A stretch of 64,000 nt of DNA from an uncultured Prevotella sp. GTDB taxonomy: Bacteria > Bacteroidota > Bacteroidia > Bacteroidales > Bacteroidaceae. The stretch covers positions 62,001 to 126,000 of the forward strand of contig CAMVUM010000002.1 in the NCBI GenBank assembly GCA_947170725.1. Reading direction: 5' to 3'. How positions within the stretch are numbered: the stretch's first letter is position 1; each line of letters opens with the position of its first letter. A program made the position numbers and the translations under genes. Below the pieces are notes generated by a model, which was not told the DNA's origin, did no database searches, and was given only the letters and a program-made list of their open reading frames with translations. Positions 1 to 9,402 of this stretch are shown in pieces.

Positions 1-468
1 TCAACGGATTTGGCCTCACGTGGACTTGACATTCCGGATGTCGACAACATCGTCCACTACCATCTGCCACAAACGGAAGACAGCTATATACACCGCGTCG
101 GACGAACGGCACGATGGGAAGCAGACGGAAAGGCTTTCTTTGTACTTGGGCCGGATGAATATATCCCTGAATTTGTCAAAGACAATATTGAAAACCTTGA
201 CGTTCCTGTCTGCGAAAATACGCCGGCAGTGGCAAAAATGGCAACTATATATATAGGTAAGGGGAAAAAAGACAAACTCAGCAAAGGCGACATCGTCGGC
301 TTCTTGTGTAAGAAAGGAGGACTTATGTCATCGGAAATAGGACGAATCGACGTAAAGGACCGTTATACTTACGCCGCAATAGCAAGGGACAAGATAGAAA
401 GTGTTCTGAATCAGACACGCGGAGAAAAGATAAAAGGAATAAAAACAATTCTCGAAATTGTCATATAG
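1..468 (+). CDS. DEAD-box RNA helicase, C-terminal part (cut by window start)
   Basis: The reading frame is open from the first base, so the gene starts outside the window. The first residues form the end of the second RecA-like helicase domain: SRGLDIPDV is motif V and HRVGRTAR is motif VI, with the arginine fingers. The last 75 residues (KGKKDKLSKGDIVGFL to the end) resemble the DbpA-type RNA-binding domain that targets some DEAD-box proteins to structured rRNA. The likely role is ATP-dependent RNA unwinding in ribosome assembly or cold response. It ends about 100 bases before serC, which has its own promoter. The family is certain; the exact orthologue (DbpA or DeaD) cannot be decided without the N-terminus. 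Confidence 0.9.
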   Translation, partial: STDLASRGLDIPDVDNIVHYHLPQTEDSYIHRVGRTARWEADGKAFFVLGPDEYIPEFVKDNIENLDVPVCENTPAVAKMATIYIGKGKKDKLSKGDIVGFLCKKGGLMSSEIGRIDVKDRYTYAAIARDKIESVLNQTRGEKIKGIKTILEIVI

Positions 469-507
469 CTAAAAACAATGGCTTTTACCTATATTTCTGC
501 TAAAATA

Positions 508-539
508 TTTTGCCAAATGGAATAAAAAGTGTAACTTCG
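508..539 (+). promoter_or_regulatory. Bacteroidales-type promoter of serC
   Basis: TTTTG at 508-512 and TAACTTCG at 532-539 are separated by 19 bases, matching the -33 TTTG / -7 TAnnTTTG architecture with one mismatch. It lies 35 bases before the serC start codon. Confidence 0.6.
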
Positions 540-574
540 CACTCAGAATTTATAAACATATAATTAACAATCAA

Positions 575-1642
575 ATGAAGAAATACAACTTTAATGCAGG
601 TCCGTCTATGCTTCCGCGCGAAGTAATAGAGAATACTGCTAAGCAGTGTTTAGACTTCAATGGTTCTGGCCTTTCTCTTATGGAAATCAGCCATCGTGCA
701 AAAGACTTTCAACCGGTTCTTGACGAGGCAGTCGACCTCATCAAAGAACTGCTTCAGATACCGGAAGGCTATTCCGTTATATTCCTTGGGGGCGGTGCCT
801 CGCTCGAATTCTGTATGATACCATACAACTTCCTCATCAGCAAGGCCGCTTATCTCAATACCGGTACTTGGGCAAAGAAGGCCATGAAAGAGGCTAAGTT
901 GTTCGGCGATGTTGTTGAGGTTGCTTCATCCGCTGATGCCAACTACACTTTCATTCCCAAAGGATGGACATGCCCCGACGACGTGGATTATCTGCACATC
1001 ACAACAAACAACACTATATACGGTACGGAAATCCGCAAGGAACTCGACGTCAATGTCCGCATGATAGCAGACATGTCTTCCGATATTTTCAGCCGCCCCG
1101 TTGACGTAAGCAAGTATGACTGCATCTATGCCGGCGCACAGAAGAACCTGGCTATGGCTGGTGTAACCTTGGTCATCGTCAAGGATGATACTCTCGGCAA
1201 GGCTCCGCGCCAGATACCGACAATGCTTGACTACCGCACACATGTCGAGAAAGGTTCTATGTTTAACACTCCGCCTGTTGTCCCCATATATTCAGCTATG
1301 GAGACCCTCCGTTGGATTAAGAAGAACGGCGGTGTGGAGGCAATGGACAAACTGGCTCTGCAGCGTGCTGAAATCCTCTACGGCGAAATCGATCGCAATA
1401 AGCTGTTCCGCGGCACTGTCCAGGAAGAAGACCGCTCTGTCATGAACATCTGCTTCGTGATGAACGACGAATATGCCGAACTCGAAAAACCGTTCTTCGA
1501 GTATGCCACGTCAAAGGGTATGGTCGGCATAAAAGGACACCGCAGTGTAGGCGGTTTCCGCGCAAGTTGCTACAACGCCCAGACAATAGAGGGAGTGAAC
1601 GCGCTTGTTCAATGTATGAAAGAGTTTGAAGCTCAGAATTAA
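575..1642 (+). CDS. serC: Phosphoserine aminotransferase
   Basis: This 355-residue class V PLP-dependent aminotransferase converts 3-phosphohydroxypyruvate and glutamate to phosphoserine and 2-oxoglutarate in serine biosynthesis, and can also serve pyridoxal phosphate synthesis. The N-terminal [10 protein letters not shown] signature is typical of SerC. The Schiff-base lysine is the K of [10 protein letters not shown], near residue 190. The C-terminal [11 protein letters not shown], with substrate-binding His and Arg residues, is complete. Length is normal for the family. The ATG start is the first one after a recognisable promoter. serA follows after a hairpin, so the two are co-localised but may be transcribed at different levels. 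Confidence 0.97.
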   Translation: MKKYNFNAGPSMLPREVIENTAKQCLDFNGSGLSLMEISHRAKDFQPVLDEAVDLIKELLQIPEGYSVIFLGGGASLEFCMIPYNFLISKAAYLNTGTWAKKAMKEAKLFGDVVEVASSADANYTFIPKGWTCPDDVDYLHITTNNTIYGTEIRKELDVNVRMIADMSSDIFSRPVDVSKYDCIYAGAQKNLAMAGVTLVIVKDDTLGKAPRQIPTMLDYRTHVEKGSMFNTPPVVPIYSAMETLRWIKKNGGVEAMDKLALQRAEILYGEIDRNKLFRGTVQEEDRSVMNICFVMNDEYAELEKPFFEYATSKGMVGIKGHRSVGGFRASCYNAQTIEGVNALVQCMKEFEAQN

Positions 1643-1656
1643 TAAAAACTTATAAT

Positions 1657-1698
1657 GAGGGCGTGCCTAAACTAAAACGTTTTGGCAGGCCCTCTTTT
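1657..1698 (+). terminator. Stem-loop with T-run between serC and serA
   Basis: GAGGGCGTGCC at 1657-1667 pairs with GGCAGGCCCTC at 1684-1694 (10 of 11 pairs) and is followed by TTTT. It could end serC transcription or attenuate read-through into serA; no clear second promoter is visible before serA. Confidence 0.65.
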
Positions 1699-1756
1699 CG
1701 TTTTAGAACAATCCAAATCCGGTTTACAACACCCGATAAAAGAAAAATATAATATT

Positions 1757-2674
1757 ATGAAAGTATTAGTAGCTACAGAAAAACCATTCGCTTCAACGGC
1801 CGTTGAAGGGATAAGAAACGAAATAGAAAATGCCGGCCACGAGTTGGTTTTATTGGAGAAATACACAGATAAGGCCCAGCTTTTGGATGCTGTCAAGGAT
1901 GCTGACGCAATGATTGTGCGTTCAGACAAAGTGACTCCCGAGGTCCTTGACGCTGCCGCCAATCTCAAGGTTGTAGTCCGTGCCGGTGCCGGATATGACT
2001 CAATTGACACGGCATACGCTAAGGAAAAGGGTGTCGTTGTAGAGAACACTCCCGGTCAGAACGCCAATGCCGTAGCCGAACTTGTGTTCGGTATGCTCGT
2101 CTACGCCGTACGCAGCTTCTACAACGGTAAGGCAGGCACAGAGTTGTTCGGCAAGAAACTCGGTATTCTTGCCTTCGGAAACGTCGGCCGCAACGTAGCC
2201 CGCATCGCCAAGGGTTTCGGTATGGATGTCTATGCATACGACGCCTATTGCCCGAAAGAAGCCATAGAGAAAGAAGGAGTCAAGGCTGTGGCTGATCAGA
2301 ACGAACTGTTCAAGACATGCGATGTCGTATCACTGCACATTCCCGCAACCGCAGAGACCAAGGAAAGCATCAACTACGCCATGGTCGGTCAGATGAAGAA
2401 AGGCGGTATTCTCGTTAATACGGCCCGCAAGGAAGTCATCAACGAAAGCGAACTGCTCAAACTTCTTGCCGAACGCACAGATCTGAAGTATGTGACAGAC
2501 ATCAAACCGGATGCCGACGCAGAATTCGCCAAGTTTGAAGGCCGCTATTTCAGCACTCCCAAGAAGATGGGAGCACAGACAGCCGAAGCAAACACCAATG
2601 CCGGAATTGCCGCAGCAAAGCAGATCAACTCCTTCTTCGCTACGGGAGACACCAAGTTCCAAGTAAACAAATAA
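1757..2674 (+). CDS. serA: D-3-phosphoglycerate dehydrogenase, short Lys-type
   Basis: SerA oxidises 3-phosphoglycerate to 3-phosphohydroxypyruvate with NAD, the first step of serine synthesis and the step before SerC. The protein is 305 residues from the ATG at 1757; upstream in-frame codons overlap the hairpin and are unlikely to be translated. The Rossmann segment (GNVGRNVAR, about residues 141-149) and the NTARKEVIN loop with the substrate Arg are visible. There is no C-terminal ACT domain, so feedback inhibition by serine as in E. coli is not expected. Where most 2-hydroxyacid dehydrogenases have the catalytic His (TPHIG), this has TPKKMGAQT. That fits the described type IIIK enzymes, where Lys replaces His. 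Confidence 0.95.
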   Translation: MKVLVATEKPFASTAVEGIRNEIENAGHELVLLEKYTDKAQLLDAVKDADAMIVRSDKVTPEVLDAAANLKVVVRAGAGYDSIDTAYAKEKGVVVENTPGQNANAVAELVFGMLVYAVRSFYNGKAGTELFGKKLGILAFGNVGRNVARIAKGFGMDVYAYDAYCPKEAIEKEGVKAVADQNELFKTCDVVSLHIPATAETKESINYAMVGQMKKGGILVNTARKEVINESELLKLLAERTDLKYVTDIKPDADAEFAKFEGRYFSTPKKMGAQTAEANTNAGIAAAKQINSFFATGDTKFQVNK

Positions 2675-2682
2675 AAAACGTT

Positions 2683-3930
2683 ATGGCAAAAGTAAAACCA
2701 TTCAAAGGCATACGTCCTCCCAAAGAGCTGGTTGAAAAGATTGAGTCACGCCCGTACGACGTTCTCAATTCCGAGGAAGCCAGAGCCGAAGCCGGGGACA
2801 ACGAGATGAGCCTATACCACATCATAAAGCCCGAAATCGACTTCACTCCGGACACAAGCGAGTACGACCCGCGTGTCTATGAGAAGGCCGCAGAGAACTT
2901 CCAGAAGTTCCAGGACAAGGGCTGGCTCAAACAAGACACGAAGGAACAATACTACATATACGCCCAAACCATGAACGGCAAGACTCAGTATGGTCTCGTA
3001 GTCGGAGCTTTCGTGGACGACTATCTCAATGGGGTCATCAAGAAGCACGAGCTCACACGCCGTGACAAAGAGGAAGACCGCATGAAACATGTACGTGTCA
3101 ACAATGCAAACATCGAACCGGTGTTCTTCGCCTATCCCGACAATGACGTGCTGGACGCCATCATCTGTAAATACAAGGCGACCGAACCGGAATATGATTT
3201 CATTGCCCCAATCGACGGATTCCGCCACCAGTTGTGGATTGTCAGCGACGACAACGACATCAAGACCGTCACGGACGAGTTTGAGAAAATGCCGTATCTC
3301 TATATCGCTGACGGTCACCACCGCTCTGCCGCGGCCGCTTTAGTAGGAGCAGAGAAAGCCAAACAGAATCCAAACCATACGGGAACAGAAGAGTATAACT
3401 ACTTCATGGCCGTATGTTTTCAGGCTTCCCAGCTCACCATTCTTGACTACAACCGCGTCGTCAAGGACCTAAACGGCATGACATCAGAAGAGTTCCTCAA
3501 TGCGCTGACAACAAATTTCACTGTAGAGGACAAGGGCACGGAAATCTACAAGCCGGCCAAGCTCCATGAATTTTCACTATATCTCGACAGCCATTGGTAC
3601 AGCCTCACGGCAAAGGACGGCACCTATGACAACAACGACCCCATCGGCGTGTTGGACGTCGACATTTCGAGCCGCCTCATACTTGACAATATCCTTGGCA
3701 TAAAGGACCTCCGCAGCGACAAGCGCATCGACTTCGTCGGTGGCCTGCGCGGTCTTGGCGAGTTGAAGCGTCGTGTGGACAACGGTGAGATGACCATGGC
3801 ACTGGCCTTATATCCGGTATCCATGCAGCAGATCATGGACATCGCCGACAGTGGAAAAATAATGCCTCCAAAGGCAACATGGTTTGAACCGAAACTCCGT
3901 TCCGGCCTCATCATTCATAAGTTGGCATAA
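2683..3930 (+). CDS. DUF1015 family protein
   Basis: This 415-residue soluble protein belongs to DUF1015, which has no established biochemical function. It lies 8 bases after serA and is almost certainly co-transcribed with it. The serA-DUF1015 pairing recurs in Bacteroidetes, which suggests a link to serine or phosphoglycerate metabolism (inference). Seen in the sequence are the FKGIRPPKE N-terminus, SRPYDVLN, a YIADGHHRSAAA motif near residue 208 that is the most conserved family element and looks like a metal or phosphate site, and a terminal WFEPKLRSGLIIHKL. There are no membrane segments. Family assignment is confident; function is unknown. Confidence 0.9.
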   Translation: MAKVKPFKGIRPPKELVEKIESRPYDVLNSEEARAEAGDNEMSLYHIIKPEIDFTPDTSEYDPRVYEKAAENFQKFQDKGWLKQDTKEQYYIYAQTMNGKTQYGLVVGAFVDDYLNGVIKKHELTRRDKEEDRMKHVRVNNANIEPVFFAYPDNDVLDAIICKYKATEPEYDFIAPIDGFRHQLWIVSDDNDIKTVTDEFEKMPYLYIADGHHRSAAAALVGAEKAKQNPNHTGTEEYNYFMAVCFQASQLTILDYNRVVKDLNGMTSEEFLNALTTNFTVEDKGTEIYKPAKLHEFSLYLDSHWYSLTAKDGTYDNNDPIGVLDVDISSRLILDNILGIKDLRSDKRIDFVGGLRGLGELKRRVDNGEMTMALALYPVSMQQIMDIADSGKIMPPKATWFEPKLRSGLIIHKLA

Positions 3931-3992
3931 TCCTGACATCGCGTTACCTCCCCGATCGGAGGCATACGAACAGAATTTACCACTACAAAGAA

Positions 3993-4577
3993 ATGACCGA
4001 CGAATATAAAACAATATCGAACATAGGCGAGGGATATTACTCCGAAAAGAGGAGTAAGTTCCTCGCCTTTTCCCATCATGTCACATCCGTAGACGAGATT
4101 ACGGAAATTCTGGACACATACAGAAAGAAGTATTATGACGCCCGCCATGTCTGCTACGCCTACATGCTCGGTCCTGACAGGACGACATTCAGGGCCAACG
4201 ACGACGGCGAACCGAGCAGCACGGCCGGCAAGCCCATCCTTGGCCAGATCAACAGCAACGAACTTACGGACATTCTTATCGTCGTAGTGCGATACTACGG
4301 CGGGGTAAATCTCGGTACGGGCGGGCTGATCGTAGCCTACAAAGCAGCTGCAGCAGATGCCATCAGCCATTCCGAAATAACGGTTAGACAGGTTGAAGAA
4401 GAAGTCGTATATAATTTTCCGTATATAATGACCAACGATGTCATGCGCGTGATAAAGGACATGTCCCCCCGCATCGTCTCACAGACATACGATAACACCT
4501 GTGAAATCAGATTGGCTATCCGCAAATCAGAAGCAGAACGGCTGCGTGAAAGATTAAACAAATTATCTTTCGAATAA
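3993..4577 (+). CDS. YigZ / IMPACT family protein
   Basis: The 194-residue protein has the UPF0029/IMPACT N-terminal domain: KTISNIGEGYYSEKRSKFLAF, then DARHVCYAYMLG, NDDGEPSSTAGKPIL and VVVRYYGGVNLGTGGL. A shorter C-terminal half matches the domain that follows in YigZ. Family members bind ribosomes or other partners and relate to the eukaryotic translation regulator IMPACT, but the bacterial role is unsettled. It follows the DUF1015 gene by 62 bases on the same strand and is probably the last gene of the serA transcript, because a new promoter for tRNA-Ser starts directly after it. Confidence 0.92.
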   Translation: MTDEYKTISNIGEGYYSEKRSKFLAFSHHVTSVDEITEILDTYRKKYYDARHVCYAYMLGPDRTTFRANDDGEPSSTAGKPILGQINSNELTDILIVVVRYYGGVNLGTGGLIVAYKAAAADAISHSEITVRQVEEEVVYNFPYIMTNDVMRVIKDMSPRIVSQTYDNTCEIRLAIRKSEAERLRERLNKLSFE

Positions 4578-4578
4578 A

Positions 4579-4610
4579 TTTTGTAGTTAAGAGAAAATAC
4601 ATTAACTTTG
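4579..4610 (+). promoter_or_regulatory. Promoter of tRNA-Ser
   Basis: TTTTG at 4579-4583 and a perfect TAACTTTG at 4603-4610 with a 19-base spacer; the tRNA begins 12 bases downstream. The -7 element runs into TTTGCAACCGCAAAC, which is shared by all three host tRNA promoters in the window. Confidence 0.8.
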
Positions 4611-4622
4611 CAACCGCAAACA

Positions 4623-4710
4623 GGAAAGTTGGCAGAGTGACCGAATGCGCTGGACTCGAAATCCGGTATACCCATTGCGGGTATCGGGGGTTTGAATCCC
4701 TCACTTTCCG
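4623..4710 (+). tRNA. tRNA-Ser (CGA)
   Basis: An 88-nt class II tRNA. The GGAAAGT acceptor strand pairs with ACTTTCC. The anticodon loop is CTCGAAA with anticodon CGA, closed by CTGGA/TCCGG. A long variable arm (TATACCCATTGCGGGTATC) is typical of serine tRNAs, and the T-arm holds GGGTTTGAATCCC. CCA is not encoded. Confidence 0.95.
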
Positions 4711-4719
4711 CAAAGTGAT

Positions 4720-4752
4720 AAAAGGAATGTCATGATGACATTCCTTTTATTA
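4720..4752 (+). terminator. Terminator after tRNA-Ser
   Basis: AAAAGGAATGTCA and TGACATTCCTTTT (4720-4732 and 4736-4748) form a perfect 13-bp stem with a 3-nt loop and a T-rich end. Confidence 0.9.
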
Positions 4753-4878
4753 TTTCATTCGCTTACGACATTTCCGTAACAATCAGAATTTTCAGAATGA
4801 GCAATCAGATATTCGGAAATAGCACAAGCCGAAATTTCCGAGAGAAAGACATGGAAATTCAAAAAAGGCGTCCTGCCG

Positions 4879-5583
4879 TCAGTCGGCATCCTTCCTCTCC
4901 CACCCTTTCACAAACTTCATTTCGTGCAGAATCTTCCTCTGCCGTTTCTTCATATAAGAACTTGGAGAAGCGGAATTGAATTTCAGAGGATTTGGAAGCG
5001 TCGCTGCAATTAGTGCACACTGTTCACGCGTCAAGTCCTGGGCACGACAATGGAAATGCCATTCCGCCACGGCATCGGCTCCATAAATACCACGTCCCAT
5101 CTCAATAGAGTTGAGATAGACCTCCATTATGCGCTCCTTACTCCAGAATATCTCAATCAGAAAAGTGAAATAAGCCTCCAGTCCCTTTCTCAACCACGTA
5201 CGTCCCGGCCACAGAAAAACGTTCTTCGCCGTCTGCTGAGAAATAGTGCTGCCTCCCAGCTTGCGCTTAGCGCCACGCTTGGCATTTGTCTTCACCGCAT
5301 GTTCAATAGCCTGGAAGTCAAAACCATGATGGTCCATGAAGCGCTGGTCCTCACTGGCCATCACCGCAACGGGCAGTTCCTTGGAAATCTTGTTCATCGG
5401 AACCCATCTGTGCCGCAGACGGATGTCATCGCCGGCAGTTATCTGCTGGCCGACACGGATGAACATCAACGGTGTGAAATAGACAGGAACGAACCGCAGA
5501 GCTATAACCGAAAGAATGGTGGAAGCCAAAAAGGCAACCACCATCCATCGAAATATCATACGTATTCTTTTTAGGATAATCAT
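4879..5583 (-). CDS. mtgA: Monofunctional biosynthetic peptidoglycan transglycosylase
   Basis: The 234-residue membrane-anchored glycosyltransferase family 51 enzyme polymerises lipid II into glycan strands. An N-terminal transmembrane helix (about residues 10-31) is followed by GT51 motifs: [14 protein letters not shown] with the catalytic Glu, [35 protein letters not shown], and [15 protein letters not shown] [13 protein letters not shown]. No transpeptidase domain follows, which separates it from PBP1A at 19.6 kb. It sits 64 bases downstream of the OmpA-like lipoprotein gene on the same strand, so one transcript for two envelope genes is plausible. Confidence 0.95.
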   Translation of the reverse strand: MIILKRIRMIFRWMVVAFLASTILSVIALRFVPVYFTPLMFIRVGQQITAGDDIRLRHRWVPMNKISKELPVAVMASEDQRFMDHHGFDFQAIEHAVKTNAKRGAKRKLGGSTISQQTAKNVFLWPGRTWLRKGLEAYFTFLIEIFWSKERIMEVYLNSIEMGRGIYGADAVAEWHFHCRAQDLTREQCALIAATLPNPLKFNSASPSSYMKKRQRKILHEMKFVKGWERKDAD

Positions 5584-5647
5584 ACGATATATGTCTTTTT
5601 CGACAGGAATACATTCATATCCTGACTGCGTAAGACTTCCGCTTAAT

Positions 5648-6346
5648 TTATTTGAGAGTTCCGTTCTCAGCAGCCTGAATCATCTGCTGGCTTGCATACA
5701 TGATGATTTCCACACGACGGTTCTGAGCCTGACCGGCAGCCGTAGAGTTGTCGGCAACGGGGTTGTCCTGGCCATAACCGTTAACGCTCTTAATTTGGGA
5801 AACGGGAACACCGAGACCCTGAAGGTATGAAGAAACGGCAGTTGCACGGTCTACTGACAGCGACTGGTTCTTCAGGATGCTCTGCTCCGGTGTGCTGTTC
5901 TTCCAGCCCTGATTGTCTGTATAGCCGTGGATAGCCACGTCGCAGTCAGAGTTGTTCTTCAGCACCTGAGAGAACTGCTGGAGCGAAGTCTTAGCCGTAG
6001 CAGCCAGAGTTGACGAACCTGTACCGAAGAGGATACCGGAGTCAAACGTAACCTTAACGGCCTGCAAACCGTTGGCATCCGTAACCTGCTGCACCTGAGC
6101 GTTCCGAACAGCCTCAGCTTCTTTCTTGGCTTTGTCCATACGGTTACCGATGATAGCACCGGCACCGGCACCTACAGCACCACCAATGGCTGCACCGACA
6201 GCTGTATTACCAGCAATCTTACCGATTATAGCTCCGAGAACGGCACCACCGCCGGTTCCGATAGCCGCACCCTTCTGTGTGTTGTTACATCCCACCATAA
6301 CGATACCGAGACAGAGAGTCAAAGTTATTACCTTAAATTTCTTCAT
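5648..6346 (-). CDS. OmpA-family peptidoglycan-binding lipoprotein with glycine zipper
   Basis: The 232-residue protein starts with a lipoprotein signal peptide ending in the lipobox VMVGC, so it should be acylated and exported to the outer membrane. Residues 26-70 form a glycine-zipper segment ([17 protein letters not shown] and similar), a membrane-associating domain. The C-terminal OmpA domain carries GYTDNQG and a late NRRVEI, whose Asp and Arg bind the diaminopimelate of peptidoglycan. The likely role is tethering the outer membrane to the cell wall (YiaD/Pal-like). The promoter TACCTTTG lies at 6388-6395 on the minus strand. Confidence 0.92.
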   Translation of the reverse strand: MKKFKVITLTLCLGIVMVGCNNTQKGAAIGTGGGAVLGAIIGKIAGNTAVGAAIGGAVGAGAGAIIGNRMDKAKKEAEAVRNAQVQQVTDANGLQAVKVTFDSGILFGTGSSTLAATAKTSLQQFSQVLKNNSDCDVAIHGYTDNQGWKNSTPEQSILKNQSLSVDRATAVSSYLQGLGVPVSQIKSVNGYGQDNPVADNSTAAGQAQNRRVEIIMYASQQMIQAAENGTLK

Positions 6347-6387
6347 TTGTTTGATATTTTATAATGTTAAACTTGCATTTCGCTATG

Positions 6388-6395
6388 CAAAGGTA
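6388..6395 (-). promoter_or_regulatory. -7 element upstream of the OmpA-like gene
   Basis: TACCTTTG on the minus strand (CAAAGGTA on plus), 42 bases before the start codon. No convincing -33 TTTG at the usual spacing. Confidence 0.5.
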
Positions 6396-6437
6396 ATCTA
6401 TTTATTCAAATATCACATCGATTACAAGTTTTTTTTG

Positions 6438-6445
6438 TAATTTTG
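6438..6445 (+). promoter_or_regulatory. -7 element of proS
   Basis: TAATTTTG, 31 bases before the proS ATG. A matching -33 is not obvious. Confidence 0.5.
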
Positions 6446-6476
6446 CAGTCATATTTTGAGAAAATAAACATTAAGT

Positions 6477-7958
6477 ATGGCTAAAGAATTAAAGGAACTA
6501 ACAAAACGAGCCGACAACTACAGCCAGTGGTATAACGACTTGGTTGTAAAGGCCGATCTGGCGGAGCAGTCTGCTGTCAGAGGATGTATGGTTATCAAAC
6601 CCTACGGTTATGCAATTTGGGAAAAAATGCAGCGCCAGCTTGACGACATGTTCAAGCAGACCGGAGTGCAGAACGCTTATTTCCCGTTGCTGATACCGAA
6701 GTCGTTCCTTTCAAAGGAGGCAGAACACGTTGAGGGTTTTGCCAAAGAGTGTGCTGTGGTGACCCACTATCGCCTGCGCGCCAAGGAAGACAAGAGCGGC
6801 GTCGAGGTTGATCCGTCGGCACGTCTGGAAGAGGAGCTCATCATCCGCCCCACATCCGAGACAATCATCTGGAACACATATAAGAATTGGATACAGTCAT
6901 GGCGCGATCTGCCACTGATGTGCAACCAGTGGTGCAACGTCATGCGCTGGGAGATGCGCACACGACCGTTCCTCCGCACCAGCGAATTCCTGTGGCAGGA
7001 AGGCCATACGGCCCATGCCACACGTGAGGAGGCTGAGGCTGAGGCTCAGAAGATGCTCCACGTCTATGCCGAGTTCGCCGAAAAATGGATGGCCGTGCCC
7101 GTGCTTCAGGGTGTGAAGAGCGAGACCGAGCGTTTTGCCGGCGCACTTGACACATATACTATCGAAGCCATGATGCAGGACGGAAAGGCTCTCCAGAGCG
7201 GAACAAGCCACTTCCTCGGCCAGAACTTCGCCAAGGCGTTCGATGTCACCTATCTTAATAAGGACAACCGCCCTGAGTATGTATGGGCAACGTCATGGGG
7301 AGTGTCAACACGTCTCATCGGCGCACTCATCATGACCCACTCCGACGATAATGGTCTCGTCCTGCCTCCGCGTCTCGCCCCGATTCAGGTGGTCATCATC
7401 CCCATCACCAAAGGTGCCGACCAGCTCAAGGCCATCACCGAACGTCTTACACCGGCCATCGACGCCCTGCGCGCCGCCGGTATCAGCGTGAAGTATGACG
7501 ATGCAGACAACAAGCGCCCGGGATTCAAGTTCGCCGACTATGAGCTGAAGGGTGTGCCCGTACGTCTCGTCATGGGAGGTCGCGATTTGGAGAACAACAC
7601 CGTCGAAGTCATGCGCCGCGACACGCTCGAAAAGGAGACAGTATCAATGGACGGTATCGTTGAATATGTAGAAAAGCTGCTTGAAGACATCCAGAACAAC
7701 ATCTTCGAGAAAGCACGCAAATACCGCGACGAGCGCGTATATGAGTGCGACAACTACGAGGAGTTCAAGGAGAAAGTCAAGAACGGCGGCTTCTTCCTCT
7801 GCCACTGGGACGGCACGGCCGAGACCGAAGCAAAAATCAAGGAAGAGACTCAGGCCACCATCCGCTGCGTTCCGTTCGCTTATGAACAGACGCCAGGTGT
7901 CGACATGGTCAGCGGAAAACCCGCCAAGTGTCGCGTGATCATCGCCCGAAGCTACTAA
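6477..7958 (+). CDS. proS: Prolyl-tRNA synthetase (archaeal/eukaryal-type)
   Basis: The 493-residue class II synthetase charges tRNA-Pro; a substrate, tRNA-Pro(TGG), is encoded at 16150. It lacks the roughly 180-residue editing insertion of the long bacterial form and instead has the short ProS3 architecture. The catalytic core has [40 protein letters not shown] (class II motif 2, with Arg), [13 protein letters not shown] and a [17 protein letters not shown] motif 3. An anticodon-binding domain follows, then a C-terminal zinc-like domain ending in the invariant VIIARSY tyrosine. The ATG start fits the upstream -7 element. A bidirectional terminator follows. Confidence 0.97.
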   Translation: MAKELKELTKRADNYSQWYNDLVVKADLAEQSAVRGCMVIKPYGYAIWEKMQRQLDDMFKQTGVQNAYFPLLIPKSFLSKEAEHVEGFAKECAVVTHYRLRAKEDKSGVEVDPSARLEEELIIRPTSETIIWNTYKNWIQSWRDLPLMCNQWCNVMRWEMRTRPFLRTSEFLWQEGHTAHATREEAEAEAQKMLHVYAEFAEKWMAVPVLQGVKSETERFAGALDTYTIEAMMQDGKALQSGTSHFLGQNFAKAFDVTYLNKDNRPEYVWATSWGVSTRLIGALIMTHSDDNGLVLPPRLAPIQVVIIPITKGADQLKAITERLTPAIDALRAAGISVKYDDADNKRPGFKFADYELKGVPVRLVMGGRDLENNTVEVMRRDTLEKETVSMDGIVEYVEKLLEDIQNNIFEKARKYRDERVYECDNYEEFKEKVKNGGFFLCHWDGTAETEAKIKEETQATIRCVPFAYEQTPGVDMVSGKPAKCRVIIARSY

Positions 7959-7996
7959 GCGAAACCCTTTCCGGCCGACGTCGGAATCATAAAAAC

Positions 7997-8047
7997 AAAA
8001 TGGCATCGAAATATGAGAACCATTCATAATTTCGATGCCATTTTTTT
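7997..8047. terminator. Bidirectional terminator between proS and the SDR gene
   Basis: AAAATGGCATCGAAAT (7997-8012) and ATTTCGATGCCATTTT (8029-8044) form a 16-bp perfect stem. T-runs on both strands suit the convergent genes on either side. Confidence 0.9.
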
Positions 8048-8102
8048 GTTCTTTTTACTGTGTTATTTATCAAATCCGTGCTATTCTATTTTTTTGTATC
8101 AC

Positions 8103-8852
8103 TCACCTAATTCTCATCTTTATCCAAATCCAGCGCGGTATCATTTGCCAAAAGAACACAAGAATCCGATAAAGCCAGTTGATAGTGACCACAGACTTAC
8201 GCCGTTCAAGCGCATCCACGATATCGGCAGCCACCCTTTCCGCCTCAAGCTGCATGGGAAAACGACTTCCTTCTATGAGCGGCGTCTTGACAAACCCAGG
8301 CCTGATGTCGGATATATGTATGTTGCGTATGCCTTTTATGTTTGCCAACTGACAGAGACTTTCAAGATAATGACTTGTAAACCGTTTGGAAGATGAATAT
8401 GACGGCGCCGCACCGAGCCACTTTGTCCCCGCAATAGAACTGATGACGGCTATCTGCCCGTCTATATCCGCATGTGATTCAAAATATCGGAACACTTCGC
8501 CCACAAGCCTTGCCATGCCGAGACAGTTCGTCTCTATGGTTTTCAGTTCCTTGCCAGCTTCAAGCTCTATGTTATAATAGCCTATGCCGGAACTGTGAAA
8601 ATACATGTCTATCCGACCGCCAAGTTTACGGACAAGTCGGTGCAGACCATCAGTAGCTCCAGATGTCGTGACGTCAATAACCTCACAAGCAACAATGCCG
8701 TCAATTTCCTCCACCATTTTGCCCAACACGTCTTCACTCCTACCCGCGACGCCTACTCTCCAGCCACGCCATGCAAGAGCCTTTGCCACTTCAAGACCGA
8801 TACCGGAAGTAGCTCCCATCACAATGGCGGTGCGTGAAAACGATTTTTCCAT
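8103..8852 (-). CDS. Short-chain dehydrogenase/reductase of unknown substrate
   Basis: The 249-residue Rossmann-fold oxidoreductase starts at the ATG at 8852; a GTG at 8858 overlaps the yccF stop and is less likely. Visible are the cofactor motif GATSGIG near residue 12, the catalytic Ser of ISSIAGT, and the YSSSK catalytic Tyr-Lys pair near residue 156. A hydrophobic C-terminus (LYRILVFFWQMIPRWIW) suggests membrane association. The substrate cannot be predicted. It follows yccF with essentially no gap, so the two are co-transcribed. Confidence 0.85.
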   Translation of the reverse strand: MEKSFSRTAIVMGATSGIGLEVAKALAWRGWRVGVAGRSEDVLGKMVEEIDGIVACEVIDVTTSGATDGLHRLVRKLGGRIDMYFHSSGIGYYNIELEAGKELKTIETNCLGMARLVGEVFRYFESHADIDGQIAVISSIAGTKWLGAAPSYSSSKRFTSHYLESLCQLANIKGIRNIHISDIRPGFVKTPLIEGSRFPMQLEAERVAADIVDALERRKSVVTINWLYRILVFFWQMIPRWIWIKMRIR

Positions 8853-8857
8853 GTCCA

Positions 8858-9235
8858 CTATATATGAAGTTCAACATCTTTACCAAATGGCGCGAGCGAC
8901 AGTCCTGCCATTTTGAAGTGCTGTCTGGCAAACGGTATTCCGATTATGGTGACAAACAGAATCACACCGAAAATGACGTGCATCAGCCATGCCCACAAGC
9001 CACCGAAAACAATCCAAAGGATATTCAACGGTATCCGGATGCACCCGCTTGGACTATTCGTATCCTTCACCTCCGCTCCGAAAGGCCATAGGCACAGCAG
9101 ACCAATCTTGAATGTCTGCAGCGCAACAGGGATGCCTATGATAGTGAGAGCTATCGCAAGACTACCCATAAAATAACCGACGGCCGCCTCGAGTCCACCG
9201 AAGAGCCACCACAACAGATTTCCTACTATACGCAT
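8858..9235 (-). CDS. yccF: YccF domain inner-membrane protein
   Basis: The 125-residue protein has two repeated hydrophobic units. Each contains an IIGIP motif (TIIGIPVALQTFKI and TIIGIPFARQHFKM) followed by WPFG or APFG, the hallmark of the YccF family. Three to four membrane segments are predicted by eye. Function is unknown in all species known to me. It is the first gene of a two-gene operon with the SDR, behind a TAACTTTG -7 element about 138 bases upstream. Confidence 0.9.
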   Translation of the reverse strand: MRIVGNLLWWLFGGLEAAVGYFMGSLAIALTIIGIPVALQTFKIGLLCLWPFGAEVKDTNSPSGCIRIPLNILWIVFGGLWAWLMHVIFGVILFVTIIGIPFARQHFKMAGLSLAPFGKDVELHI

Positions 9236-9372
9236 ACTTTATTGTTTCTTCTGTTTCTCCAATAGTCCAGCCATGCAGTCAACCATCCATCTGTCACTCC
9301 TTATTTTATCAAAAAAAGTATGGAGTACAGTGGTCCATGATATGAAACTACACGTACAACTATTTGGAAAAA

Positions 9373-9402
9373 CAAAGTTATAAAATTTCCCCTCAAATCA
9401 AA
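9373..9402 (-). promoter_or_regulatory. Probable promoter of yccF-SDR
   Basis: On the minus strand TTTG (9399-9402 on plus as CAAA) is followed 18 bases later by TAACTTTG (CAAAGTTA at 9373-9380). The leader to yccF would be about 130 nt. Confidence 0.5.
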
